Source: Larus michahellis (lineage: Eukaryota > Chordata > Aves > Charadriiformes > Laridae). Taken from it: a stretch of DNA of 64,000 bases. The notes below the pieces were generated by a model, which did not search any database, was not told where the DNA came from, and saw only the letters and a list, made by a program, of their open reading frames with translations. Position numbers and translations under genes: made by a program. Within the stretch, counting starts at the first letter, position 1. Each line of letters begins with the position of its first letter. This document shows positions 21,794 to 33,800 of the stretch, piece by piece. The stretch spans positions 6,302,201 to 6,366,200 of the forward strand of contig NC_133913.1 of the NCBI RefSeq assembly GCF_964199755.1, given 5' to 3'.

Positions 21794-22270
21794 GCTGTGA
21801 AAAATGGTCTCAAAACGACATGCAAGTGCCATGGTGTCTCCGGCTCATGTGCTGTCCGGACATGCTGGAAGCAGCTTTCACCTTTCCACGAGATTGGACG
21901 ACTGCTGAAGCTGCGCTACGATGATGCCGTCAAGGTCTTCAGCACCACCAATGACGCAGTGGGACACTCAGAGCTGGCTGGCCCACAGAGACACAGCCAT
22001 TCCTCCAAGCACCCCGCTTCGCCCCGCTCTACCGACCTGGTGTATGTGGAAGACTCCCCCAGCTTTTGTCGTCCCAGCAAATACTCCCTGGGAACTGCTG
22101 GGAGGACCTGCTCTCGGGAAGGCAACTGTGACAGCATGTGCTGCGGACGAGGCTATAACACCCAGAGCCGGCTGGTTACCTTCTCTTGCCACTGCCAGGT
22201 GCAGTGGTGTTGCTATGTTGAGTGCCAGCAGTGCATGCAGGAAGAGGTGGTCTACAGCTGCAAGCAGTAA
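21794..22270 (+). CDS. WNT9B: WNT9B coding exon 4 and stop codon
   Basis: The last coding exon follows the acceptor CTTCCTTATCAG and ends at TAA (22268-22270). It encodes residues 205-362. CKCHGVSGSC carries the serine (about residue 220) that Porcupine palmitoleoylates in Wnts and that inserts into the Frizzled lipid groove. The C-terminal cysteine-rich domain follows, with twelve cysteines from the SPSFC motif to the terminal CKQ; it contains the CCGRGYNTQ and CHCQVQWCCYVEC motifs. Between the two lies a His/Ser-rich linker, as in other Wnt9 proteins. I saw no AATAAA in the next 2 kb; an ATTAAA at 24271 is a weak candidate, so the 3' UTR end is unresolved. Confidence 0.95.
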   Translation, partial: AVKNGLKTTCKCHGVSGSCAVRTCWKQLSPFHEIGRLLKLRYDDAVKVFSTTNDAVGHSELAGPQRHSHSSKHPASPRSTDLVYVEDSPSFCRPSKYSLGTAGRTCSREGNCDSMCCGRGYNTQSRLVTFSCHCQVQWCCYVECQQCMQEEVVYSCKQ

Positions 22271-22320
22271 AGTAGGTGCTAGAGGGTCAAGGCAAGTCCT
22301 AGAGTACGAGAAAGCAGTAG

Positions 22321-22351
22321 GGAGAGAGAGAGAGAGAGAGACTCTCTCTCT
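22321..22351 (+). repeat. (GA)n followed by (CT)n in the WNT9B 3' UTR
   Basis: Ten AG units are followed immediately by five CT units, so the transcript can form a GA/CU hairpin about 55 nt after the stop codon. Confidence 0.85.
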
Positions 22352-25300
22352 GTGGGGTGAGGGCAAAGGCAAGCACCAAAGATGTCCGGTGCTCCTATTA
22401 TCTCATTGTTGAGATCCTCTGATCTGGGGAGAGCCCCTGTTTGAGGGGTGAAAACCAGAGGTTTTGTCAGGTATCAGATCAGGAGGGAGGGAGAGAGAGT
22501 GGGGGGAATGTGGGGACAGCCGAAACACTGGAGCAGTCAAAAATAGCTCTCTTGAGCTAAAACTTGTACTCACGTCTGCAGGAATATCCCCTTCCTCCAT
22601 CCCTCACTTGCACTTATGTAAACGCGTTGGGGTGATGACATTGAAATACCGAGGGCTTTCGCCCTGGTTCCTGGAGAGAAGAGAAGGGACCGGGGAGGCA
22701 ACTCACTGGAGACTGGATCCTGAAGTAGCAGGGACAGCCGAGTTCCTGCACCCAGGCAAAATGACTTTGGCAGCAGGGGATTTTCACTGCTGTTCTCTGG
22801 GAGCTGGTTAAATCCTTCCTGCTTTGAACTCAAAGGCACACTGTTGAGTAGTCTCATCTTGATGTAAGAATTGTGCCTCAGAAATACCAGTTTACAAACA
22901 AATGGACCTCATGTCCATCATCTCCCATGTCTATGGTTTGGACGTTAGACTCCAAGTGCATTTTAACCATGTTTTAGCCTTTCTGTACACAGGAGACCTG
23001 GAATTGCCTTTGTTACGGTGCACGTATCACAGGAGCTCAGCTGAAGTTACCCCTCTGCAGCATGCTGCCACTCAAGGGGCTATTTTATGGTGGTGGATCC
23101 GGGGTGATGGTGCCAATTATGCACCTCCTTTTTTTTTTTGACCTCAATCAAACTTTCAGTCGCCTTTTTGTCTTACGTGTGTCTCACGTCTTTGCCCTGG
23201 TGCCCAAAATGCATCACGTCCCACAGTTCTGCCCTGTGCCAATGACAGGTAGAATTTCTAAAGGGGAATTAGGAACCACAGGAACTGGGGCATTCTTACA
23301 AAATTTGCAAGTCAGGAGCGACAATCTCTGCACTGACGTTAGATGTGTCTAGACAATGCAGGCACCTAGCATGAGAAGCTGACCTGGGGGAAAGACAGTC
23401 CGTCACAGAGCTGTGATCCCCTGACTCTGAGCCATGTTATTCTAGTTGACTTGAAGTTGGACAGAACAGAAACAGCCTGTTTTGTTTTTTTCTTTGGTTG
23501 TGTTTTAAAAAGCAGCCTTGGGAACGGCAGTGAGGCAGTCCCTGACCCGGCCACCAGGTACACAGAGGGGTGTAGCATCCCATGTCCGGGTGTTGAGCTG
23601 TATTACAGGATTTGGCAGTGTGTTTGCTGGATCCAGGACACTCTCTGGTTAATCTTGCAGCAGCGGCTGGAGCATTTCTACTGTGAGAAGCTCTGGAGGA
23701 CCCCTGAGATAACAAAGCTGCTGTATTTACTCAGTTTTGGTAATGGCTATAAAACATCAAGCAGGATGCTGTTGTGGAGACGGTCTGGTTGGGCTGAAAA
23801 GAATATGTATATCCTTAAGCTCAGATCAAAATTCATTGGCAATGTAATGGGTGAAGGTGCTGGTTTGGGTTGTTTTGATGGACTGATCCAGAGGCTGAAC
23901 TGGTCAAGCTTTCAATGTGACTGAGGTCTCCTGACGAGTGCTGAGATCCCACCGGCATGCTCCAGCTCCAGAGTGTGGATCTGCTGAGGTCAGGCAGCTC
24001 ATCCGTTCATTTACATACACTTTGAATCATTACTTTGCAATGATGAGTGTGTACTCACACTCTCTTTATCTTGACCTTGTTGCCCTTTGCTTTTTACAAC
24101 TATTTTTGATTTCTGCTTCATAAAACGATGGAAAAGAACTGCGTCAGAGCAGATCTAGCTGTTAACTGGCTGTTTAGAGGCCACTAACAGCTTCCCTTTG
24201 GCTAGCTACAGGGCTTTTTATGGGCTTATTCCTTTTTATCCTTCTTCTGGCTCAAGTTGACTTGAACTGAATTAAAGTGCTTATGACAGACATAATACTG
24301 CAAATTGGGTTAATTTGCCTTTTTTTTTTTTTACCTCCTAAATACCAGCAAAATTAATATTGGGCAGACCATTATTTGCATGTTGCTTTTAATCTTTTGG
24401 GAGTTGGAACCTTCCCACGAGTCTCAATGTCAAGCACTCAATGAAAAAACATTCCGATGAGTTAAAATTGTTACGAACAGGCATCATAGGTGAAGCAACA
24501 AAGGAATTAGCTCTGCTCTGCACGATTGATCCCAAGCCACCTGCCCCACTGACCTCCTGGCTTGTCCAGCATTGGAGAAGGAGTACCATGTCCCAGGAGG
24601 ATTCCATGGGGATCCCATGCCATTGCGTGGAGTGTTCTCATTTAATCAGGGACTGGGACTCGGTGGGAAGAGAGGGGAAGCACAGCTTTGGGAAGCAAGT
24701 GGCAGAGACACCACTCTGTCCTCTTGCTTTTATCAAAGCTGCACTTCTCAGTTGTCCACCGGACAGTAAATTCTGGGCATGCACCATCCATTCTCCACAC
24801 CCAGAAGTCACAATTTGAGGGCAGCTAGGATGCTCCTAGGTGGTGGAAAGTGTTCTTGATTGTCTCGTTTCTTTTTATGTCCTCTTCGGGCTGATGTTGA
24901 CGGAGTTAACTAAGGGGGTTTGAGCAGACACACCGCTGCAGGTTGGGATTCATGCATTGTGCAGATCAGGCAACAGGACTTGCACAAGGTCACTGCAGGC
25001 AAGAACTCAGGATAGAAATGTTTTCCAATGGCTTAGTAAATTCTGTCTCCAGCTTTGCCATAAAGTTGTTTGAGGAAGAAAGAACACTTCTGTAACCTCC
25101 TGGTTATTTGGGTCAGTGTCACCTGCTGACGGCTGCATCCCAGCAAGGGGTTATGAATCCGCTCTCTTGTTTCTTAAAAGAGCAGGCTGTTTATGTCACT
25201 TTGGGCGCTAGGGCTTCTCTTAAGAATTGTCTGTTCACCGAACTCCAAGTGACCCTGCTGAGCAGCGCTGTGTTTGACTCTTGCAGCAGGAACTGTCAGG

Positions 25301-28300
25301 CTGCACGCTGGGAACAGGTCTACCCCTGCCCTCCAAACCCAATGGGGACCTGTTGGAGAAGTTCTACCACCCATCTTGCACATATGTGAAAAATCTGTTT
25401 TCTCCCCTCCCCAGTGGCTCCAGTAACAGCTTGGCTGAGGTGGCTGTTGGGTGACAGGCTTAACAGGAGTATTCCTGGACCTGGCTGGTCTTTGTATTTG
25501 GGGTACCCTCCAGGTACCTTCAGACTGCGCTCATTTCAAAGTGAAGCTTTTTGTCTTGCTCAAACTTACTCTTCTATATCCTGTAAAAAAAGAGAGGAGA
25601 AAAACACACAAGAACAGACATGTAGGTAAGTCTTTTAGTCTTCGCCGATGACCTGGTCCTCCTCTGCCGTGACCGTGGAAGGAAATACATGTTACTAACA
25701 CCGTTCATTTTCCTGTCAGGAACATTTCAAATCTGTAGGCTAGTTCTCCTGTCCTAAATGCCAGCCTGGCTTCCACACAGCAAAAGGTGTTATTTTAATA
25801 ATATCCTTTATCTGGGTCCAAATGTTGCAATGCTTCGAGTGGTAGATGAATGCATTTTGGAGGCATGTTAGGTGTTTTGCACAACAGACTCAAAACCAAG
25901 ACCAGAAGGACAGTAAGGTGATTATTTAGTCAGCGAGGAATATCGTCAGACTAGTAGAACTTGCAGCTTCGGTTATTTGTGTCCTTTGCATCTGAAACGC
26001 TGATGTCAGTGGGAACTGAAGATAGGTTTGTGGCAAGGGGACTAGAGACCTTTACTCAGGCAACTAGATCAAGCCCCTTCAGTGTGGGTGTTTTGGACTG
26101 GGTTGGTCCTTTGGCACAAGGCAAAGGAGACACATTGCCTTTCAGGCAAAGAAGACACATTTAAGGCAGAACTGGATACTGCTTCGCAGCACTTGAAAAA
26201 TAACTTCTTTTTTGTGTGCGTTGTTGTATGGGCATTCGTGCTTTTGAGGTGGTGTCACCTTGCCACTGAAAACACTGGTGTCTGTGAAATGTGCAAGGTT
26301 TACCTCTAGCAATGGAGGTTTTTAGCAGTGATCTGTGTTACTGTTTGAGCTATGATCTGTTGAAACCGGCAGCATCTATGCCATACCATGTTTTTGTCCA
26401 GTCTTACTGCCAGCAACTATGAGGTGGAGCTGCCCTTTGTCTTGAGTGTTGGGTTAGCACAGTCCCATGGGGACCTCAAAAGAATTTTATTGAAGTCAAA
26501 GAATAAAGTGAACAAAGTAAATGGAAAGGTGAGGTTGTGCCTAGAAGTCCTGGCACCACACAGGAATCGTTGAACAAGAACTGGACAAAAAGATACTTCA
26601 GGGGAAGATTAAGTACTGTTTTTTCATGTACCAAAGTGGGCTTTTGCACCTGGAGCTCCCTGCCCTGCATGGCCCAGAGCTGCTTGAGAAATGGAGAATA
26701 TGGAGAAGGTCTGAGGAAAAGACGGTTCATTTTCTGGTGTCCTTGGGGTGAGTTTGGACTCAGTGGAATGTGGAGGTTTGGAATTTGACTGAAGTAAATT
26801 TTGGTTGTGAGCTGTTAAGCCAAGTCTGGCCAAGGAAGTCTGATGTCCTCTGGCTTTGCTCTGCAAGACTATGTCAGCCCCTCCCTGTCACAGATTAAAA
26901 GCTTTCTGTTCAACCCTGCCAGCCAGAACAGGCAGCCTCTTGGTCTGGCAATCAAATGATGAAAACTGATGGGAAATAAATAATTTAAAATGCCCCATAT
27001 GAGGTCTGGGGACAAGGCTTGAGCATATTTTGAGTTTGAAGCAATGTTGATATCACTCCTTTTGGTATCCTTCAATACTAAGCCTTTTAGAAATGGTGCT
27101 ATGGATAAGGGAGTGAAAAAGTTTGCTTGAGGCAAATGGCTTGTTTTTCCTTTTTTTTTTTTTCCCATTCCATTATCCAGGGCTGTTTTATCACCCAAAC
27201 TTGAGGTAAATTGGGTTAATATTCAGAAATGTGATTTACTTCAACTAACGGCAATGCACCACCTTTGTGTGACCAGGAATCAAAACTTGGGTCTGTTTGC
27301 CATTCAGTATTCTTAGACTTGAGCTGTATTTTCTTCAAGAATCAAGACTGAGCATCGTCTTGAGCAAAGCTCTTCCGCCACCTCCTGGAGATAGGGGATG
27401 TGAAAACCTGGGCCTCCATTTACAACCACTGTAAATCCAGTGGATGTGCCGCCTCTTTGGTTCTATGTGTAAAGAAGTTACTGGAATGACCATCTGGAGA
27501 TATAAGGGCATCACACTTAAGTCTTTACATGGAAATCTTTTCAGCAGCAAAGGTGAAAGCTTACGCCCTGGCTATTAAAAAACTCTTTCCCAGGTGCAAA
27601 CATACCTCAACGTGACTATTGATGGTAAAAATCTGAGCTGCACATGCTTTCCTGTATAGTTTTTTGATTCAAGATGAATCCTTTCCTCTGTACCTAAGAT
27701 CCAGGTAGCCCGAGAACAGTGATAGCTCTAATACTGCTACTGGGCTGCGATCCTCACTACCCACACAAGGGTTACTCTGCAGACGCAGGTTACTCCCTGT
27801 CCCTGTGTGTAGTTCCTAATCCAGTTTTTATTGCCTCTCACGGTGTGTTGTGGTGCTGGGTTTGGTAGTAGTGGATCCATCATGCTTATTGCAGGAGGGA
27901 AATAACAATCCACCAGAAAAGTTTTAGTGAAGTGTATAAAGTTCTGGTGTGGATGGACCCCCACCATCCCCAAGCGAAGAGCCGAACCTGCTTGGAAAGA
28001 AATCCTCTACCGGGAGGCCGCCCCATGAAATAAATGATTAGACACCAGTAATTCCTTGAGACTTAACGAGGGACCCACGCAGCGCTGTTGCTGTGACGGA
28101 TGGGCAGTGCAATGCTGGGGTCAAGGGTGCTTTATTAGATCAGGCCGTGTAAGGGCCGTGTAAGCCAAGAAACACTAATGAGCAGAGTAACACACCCCAG
28201 TCACGCAACCGCCACTTCTACACCCCCAGACACCATGTGTAAGACTGGAAGGCCAATTTGCGACAATACAATATGTCACTTGGAAAAAAAAGGTAAACGG

Positions 28301-28690
28301 CTGTGCTTTAAGGGAAACAAAACATTTGTCTACCTCAAGTTGTACAACTTTTGTGACAAAAAATTATCAATGTTATTTATATTTATGTATCCTTTAGAAA
28401 GAAAATGGTGCTATGGGTTTTAAGTTGCGTTTCAGTCCTGCTTGTACCTTGTCCTAATTTTTGTATAATCCCTTTGATTAAGACGTGTATTTGTGTAGCT
28501 GGCTGTGTTGTCCAGTATCACACTAGTGTCTGCACTGCTGGTGTTCTTGTCAGTCAATAAATACCAGTTGTTTTCTAAGAATGTACATTTCTGCCTTTCA
28601 AGGGACATTGGACATTCCTCCATTGGCACATTGATGTTATTCCTTTAGTTTTCCTTTATCTGCACCCTCTCCAGAAGATAACTAGAAATC
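22352..28690. other. WNT9B 3' UTR and downstream intergenic sequence
   Basis: No second gene is established. A 157-codon + frame at 23451-23924 has no recognised domain. Around 24958-25020, CTTGCACAAGGTCACTGCAGG resembles a reversed MIR-type SINE remnant. No CR1 was seen in this 6-kb stretch, an unusually long gap for this window. Confidence 0.35.
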
Positions 28691-29382
28691 AGAGAATCAC
28701 AGAATCACAGAATAGTTCGTGTTGGAAGGGACTGAAAAGCCCACCCAGTGCCACCCCCTGCCCTGGGCAGGGACACCTCCCGCCAGCCCAGGTTGCTCCA
28801 AGCCCCGTCCAACCTGGCCTTGAACCCCTCCAGGGATGGGGCAGCCACAGCTTCTCTGGGCAAGCTGGGCCAGGGGCTCACCACCCTCACCGCAAAAAAT
28901 TTCTTCCCAATATCTCACCTAAATCTCCCCTCTTTCAGTTTGAAGCCATTCCCCCTTGTCCTATCACTATGTGCCCTTGTAAAACATCCCTCTCCAGCTT
29001 TCTTGTCGGCTCCCGTCGTAGACTGGAAGGCCACTGTAAGGTCTCCAGGAGCCTTCTCTTCTCCAGGCTGAACAACCCCAACTGTCTCAGCCTACCTTCA
29101 TAGCAGAGGTGCTCCAGCCCTTTGATCATCTTCGTGGCCTTCTCTGGACTTGCTCCAACAGGTCCATGTCCTTCTTGTGCTGAGGACTCCAAAGCTGGAA
29201 GCAGTACTCCAGGTGAGGTCTCATGAGAGTGGAGTAGAGGGGCAGAATCCCCTCCCTTGACCTGCTCTCCACACTTCTTTTGATGCAGCCCAGGATATGG
29301 TTGGCCTTCTGGGCTCCAAGCGCACATTTCCTGCTCATGTTGAGCTTCTCAATGTCCATTTCTGCCCACCCAACAGTAAGGG
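28691..29382 (-). mobile_element. Longer CR1 LINE copy with a trace of ORF2
   Basis: The reversed tail AGAATCACAGAATCACAG starts the copy. It extends past the usual 3' UTR into sequence whose minus strand reads KCALGAQKANHILGCIKRS and then PLYSTLMRPHLEYC. This is the C-terminal end of the CR1 reverse transcriptase ORF, here a fragment only. Confidence 0.92.
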
Positions 29383-30702
29383 TTGCCCAGGTGGGCTGAG
29401 CTCAGGTATGTTTGTGGTAAAGAAATATGACACTAGTGAGCCAAATCCCATCAGGAACACGTCAGTGGCATATTTCCTGTAGCAGCAAAACAAACTGGAT
29501 GCTTGTGTACTTGGTTGCTCTGCTCTGCTCTGCTGCTGGTGTCTCTGTGGTAGCCGTTTGGATGTTTGTGGAACTTGGCAACTGGGTGTATGCAGTTGGT
29601 GCAAAAGTTTCTCAGCCTGAAAGACTGTGGGTGCCCTGTGGTCCTCGGACTCTCCCTGGAGAGACAAGGGCGGTGGTCTGAGGGAAGCCTGTGGACATGT
29701 AGAGGAACACCAGATCATACTTTTTGCAGGGAGGGATGATGGAGCTGGAGGGATGATGGAGCTGGCCTTGTCCTGCAGTGATGATACTAGACCACTGTCT
29801 CTTCTTGCCCTTCAGCTTGGGCATGTGGGAGCTGCCAGCTCCAGCCGTCCTGAGCTATGGCGGAGAGTGACCAGGTGATCCCAAACAGCTCCCCCAGACC
29901 CTGGTCTGGCACCAGGCCACCACAGCATGGTGGCACCTCATCACATTGTGGTGCTCAACAGCGACCACACAATGTCAGAGGAAGGGCCATGGCCACAGGC
30001 TGTGTCTGATGCACATGCCAAGCTACGCCCCACAGGAAGCATGGTTAACTGCGGTGTCCAGCGCTCAGCACACTCCATAGCCAGTGTGTGCAACTGCCCA
30101 GGCCCAGCACGACCCAGAGCTGCCAATCGTGGGCCACAACAGAGCCACTTCACACTGTGGTTTGCTTTCTGGTTGGGATCTTGTTGCCCCATCCCTCTTT
30201 GCCCGCTACCAGCGAACTCTGCTCTTGAACATCACTTCTGAGTTTCAATTCTGGCCACTTAGAATTGCCCAGCCCTAAGGTCCACACAAAGCTGTCCAGC
30301 TCCTTGACGTGCACTGAGCTGAAATACTGTTCAGAGCAGTTGGTTTCTCCCGGGTAAAGCATGGCAGTGCACTGGGGAGGATAAATAATTCAAGATGCTC
30401 ATGGGTCCTCTCCCAAGGGCCCTAACCAAGCAAGCACTTTTCCTGAGATCATCTTTTCCTGGGCTAACTGTGATTTGAGGTATTCGTTTTCTCTGTCCGA
30501 TTGAGCGTACACAGAGTGGAGGGGTTGTGCCTGCACTGGGTGGGTGCAATGAAACCTCCGCGTGCTGCTTGCTCCTGTCGCGTTGGGATTAAAATGTCAT
30601 GGGAAAGAGCTTCTGGCAAATGAGGCAAAGAGGATGCCTGCTCATTTGTGCGGCCACGCTGAAAATCCCCCGCCTTGCTGGATGGAGGAAAGCTCAATAT
30701 CC
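29383..30702. other. Intergenic sequence with minor repeats
   Basis: A 17-bp unit GAGGGATGATGGAGCTG is repeated twice at 29731-29764. Otherwise unique; no gene recognised. Confidence 0.35.
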
Positions 30703-30818
30703 CAATACCCATCCTAAACCTCCCCTGGTGCAACTTGAGGACATTTCTGCTTGTCCTGTCGCCTGTTACTTGAGACAAGAGACCGACCCCCACCTGATAC
30801 TCCCCATTTCCTATCAAG
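30703..30818 (-). mobile_element. CR1 internal fragment
   Basis: CCATCCTAAACCTCCCCTGG through CGACCCCCACCTGATACTCC matches the middle of the copies at 13473 and 21309, without a 3' tail. Confidence 0.75.
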
Positions 30819-33800
30819 GTGCATATTTTCCCCCTGAACTTACATTTCTCTGCTGTTTTTTAACCCAGTGTCACAAACATTTTCCAAAGCATTTTGGAGA
30901 TTCTTCTCCTTGTTGCCTCAGTAGAATATCAGGTCTGCAAATCTTGATGCCTCGGATCTATGAGATATTATTGGAGATATTGTCAATATTTGTTGGTAAA
31001 ACATTTTGGATGTAGAAATAAGTCCCAAGATGACATGGGAAAGGTCCCTTCCAAATGGTATGTTAAAACTCCTCAGCTGCTAGCCCTGCTTTAGAGACCT
31101 TGCAGAATCAAGATATACTACCTACGGGGATGCTTTTAATTGAATGTGCAACAGGGCACTTAGGTTTTGGCACCTTTGCTCTATCTGCTGTCAACTGCTT
31201 TCCTATATCACTAGAGGCAGCTGGGAATTGATATTAGATGTTAGATCCTCAGCCCAGCATGTGTTGAGCTATAAGACATTTGCTTTAGCGCCAGGTGCAG
31301 TATCATTTCTAGAGGCATGTGTGTGCTCACATTTCAGCTGCTTTGCACCTCGATAGACCCCTGCTTATGTAGAGAAATTTTAGATGTCTATGCAAAACTG
31401 TTTAACAGCTTTGTTCCCGCACCCCTACCCCAAGTCACCTCCCCAGCTACACACACTGCCCCAGGTGTGTGCTCTTGGGGGTTTTGCAGGTCTCCTGTCT
31501 GACCCTGATAGGTCTGGTGACACCTCTCTGTATGGACAGGATGAAGAAGCTGACCAAGACAGACAATGTTATGTGCTGCTGAAATGTCCCCAGGAGGAGG
31601 TCTTCTTGGATTCAGCTCTTACCTATTCCATCAGTTGTTCCTCTGAGTCACCTGTTGGCCCTTGGAAGGGCTCTGCTGTGAATCTAAGCTTCCCTGATCC
31701 TCTTGTAGAGACACAAATCCATGCTCTGTGATTGCCTCAATACCACTTTCTTCTTGACTGCTCCCTGACCCTATTTGCTGGCTTTCCTCCAGCGTCCCTT
31801 ACCTCACTTTGCTTTTTATCCAGTTTCTGTTCCCTCCCCCCACCCCTGATTCAACCCAGATTCTTTACCCTTCCCTCTGTGCTGCTCTTGCCAAAACCCT
31901 CTTCCATTTCTCCATCCCCTCTCGCTTTTAGTAAGAAAGCTATTCATGGCATTGCACCGCCCCAGGCAAGCTCCAGTGCAAACATACCTTGGGAGCATGG
32001 GGGCATGGCTGGGGTTAGCAGGGTGAGCAGGGCCAAACCCAGCCATACCTTGCAGCAGGCTGCTCAACCACGCGGGTAAAAGACGTATTACATGTGGAAA
32101 GGGAGAATGGTGGTTGGTCTCCCAGCTCCCTGTGTGGCTACAGGTATGGTTTATGCTCATCTGCAGGGCACTTCTCGCCAGCTTTTGGGTCTTGTGCTTG
32201 TCCCGAGAAGAGCCGTCAGCAGGGTGTGAGCTGGAGTACTCATATGGTCACTCCAGTTCCCGTCAGAAAGCCACCCGGTCTCTGAGAGCTGTGAGATGTA
32301 AAAAAGTACTTGTTCCCTTTCATGTATCTCAGTTACAGTCCAAAATCATGGCTTCTTTTGATTTTCCTCTCTCTCTTTCAATTCTGGGGTGAGTTCCCCT
32401 GGTTTTTAATCCTTTTACCCCTCCCAGGTGTACAACGGAAAGGAGGAAATGGAGGAAATGAGAAAGAGCAGCAAGAACACGACTGCGAAACTGTAGCATC
32501 ACCCAGGTATGGGCACAAGTGACCCACAGGAGCGCAGACCCCAGGAGACAAGTGCAGATGAGGTGGGAAGCCCTTTCCCAACCGCGTTTGCCAACAGATG
32601 CTTGCCTGGTTGCCTGGACAAGCCCAGCAGCATGGAAGACAGAGAAATAAAGATCAGCAGGTTGTGGCTGTTGTGCTACTGACTTGGGAGAGGGGGAGAA
32701 TGATCCCCTCCCCTCCAAAAACACCCTGAGGTCACCTGAAACCAGCACACTTTTATTAAAAATAATAATAATAAAAAAATTATCTCCTTAAACATGGTTT
32801 CCCCTCCTCCGTGCTGAGCTGCTCTGCATCTCGCCCTCGTGCCCAGGGGCTCCGAGAGCCACAGCCCGCGCAGGTGTTGTGGAGGACGGAGGGCTCTTCT
32901 CCCACCCTGGCTGCAGAAAGGACAGGGGAATTGCCGAAGGGGGAGGGTGACACACATCAGGAACCAGAGCTGCCAGCATTGCGTCTCACGTTTCCTCCCG
33001 CCCGGGCTGTGGAAAGAGCTGGGTCAGGTTTGAACAGGAGGTTTAGTCTGTGGCTCATAGCCCAAGGTCAAATGAGATTTCTGCAAGACAGACAGTGGCA
33101 TGTCGTATTAGGTTGTTTTTACAGCGATAACCCAACGCCCTCCCCAGCCCTCAGCCCCCGGCATCCAAGCAAAGGTTTTTGGGGAGACAGAGCAGCATGG
33201 CCATCCTCTCCTCCGACGCACGACTCCAACATCGTCTTTCTGGCTCTGCTGTTGATGTGGCTGTGGGCCCCATGCCCTCAACTATCATGTTTTGGGCAGC
33301 GCAGTACAAAGGTGCCCAGGCTTCCAGAGGTTAATGTAACACAAGCATTAATTGCCATTAACATAGTAAGTAAGGGCATGCACATTCCCAGGGAAGTTTT
33401 GGAGTATGAGTCTGAATTCCAGATGAAGGAGTGATGCTGTCCCTCTGTGTAGAGGCAGAATTCAGTCTGACCTAAGAGCATGCTGGGGCTTGGGAAGAGT
33501 GATGAACAGTATAGAAACACTTGTTCCTGAGCTATCTTCCACCGCCATTGAGTTTATTCCATCATTTCAATGGGAATTCATGTAAACTTCCAAAAAGCTC
33601 AGCTTCTAGAGTGACCAAAGAGGTTTTGATTGGGAAAGATGACCACCTTCAGAGCATCACCCATCAGCCGTCAGTCTGCTGTGAGCCAGCTCCCCAGCCT
33701 GTCCGTGAGGTGCAATTTTCCAACCTCATCTCCCCTGAAAGTTTAACTCTGGCTGGTCTGGCTTGGCTGCAGGGTCCATGGTGTCATCTCCTTATGATCC

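Larger units (their letters stand above)
1640..22270 (+). other. WNT9B: WNT9B gene (start codon to stop codon, four coding exons)
   Basis: This is the complete coding span of a Wnt9-class secreted signalling ligand. Coding exons of 89, 257, 266 and 477 nt are separated by introns of about 12.2, 6.1 and 1.25 kb, all with GT-AG ends. Phases are 2, 1 and 0, and the joined frame is open for 362 codons. I count 24 cysteines, the Wnt number. WNT9B is preferred over WNT9A because of the [30 protein letters not shown] and SFSCHCQVQWCCYVECQQC-type stretches and the short insert before the C-terminal cysteine domain. WNT9B is known for canonical Wnt signalling in kidney and Mullerian duct induction and in facial outgrowth; that is family knowledge, not visible here. 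The downstream gene GOSR2 supports the assignment by synteny. Confidence 0.95.
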
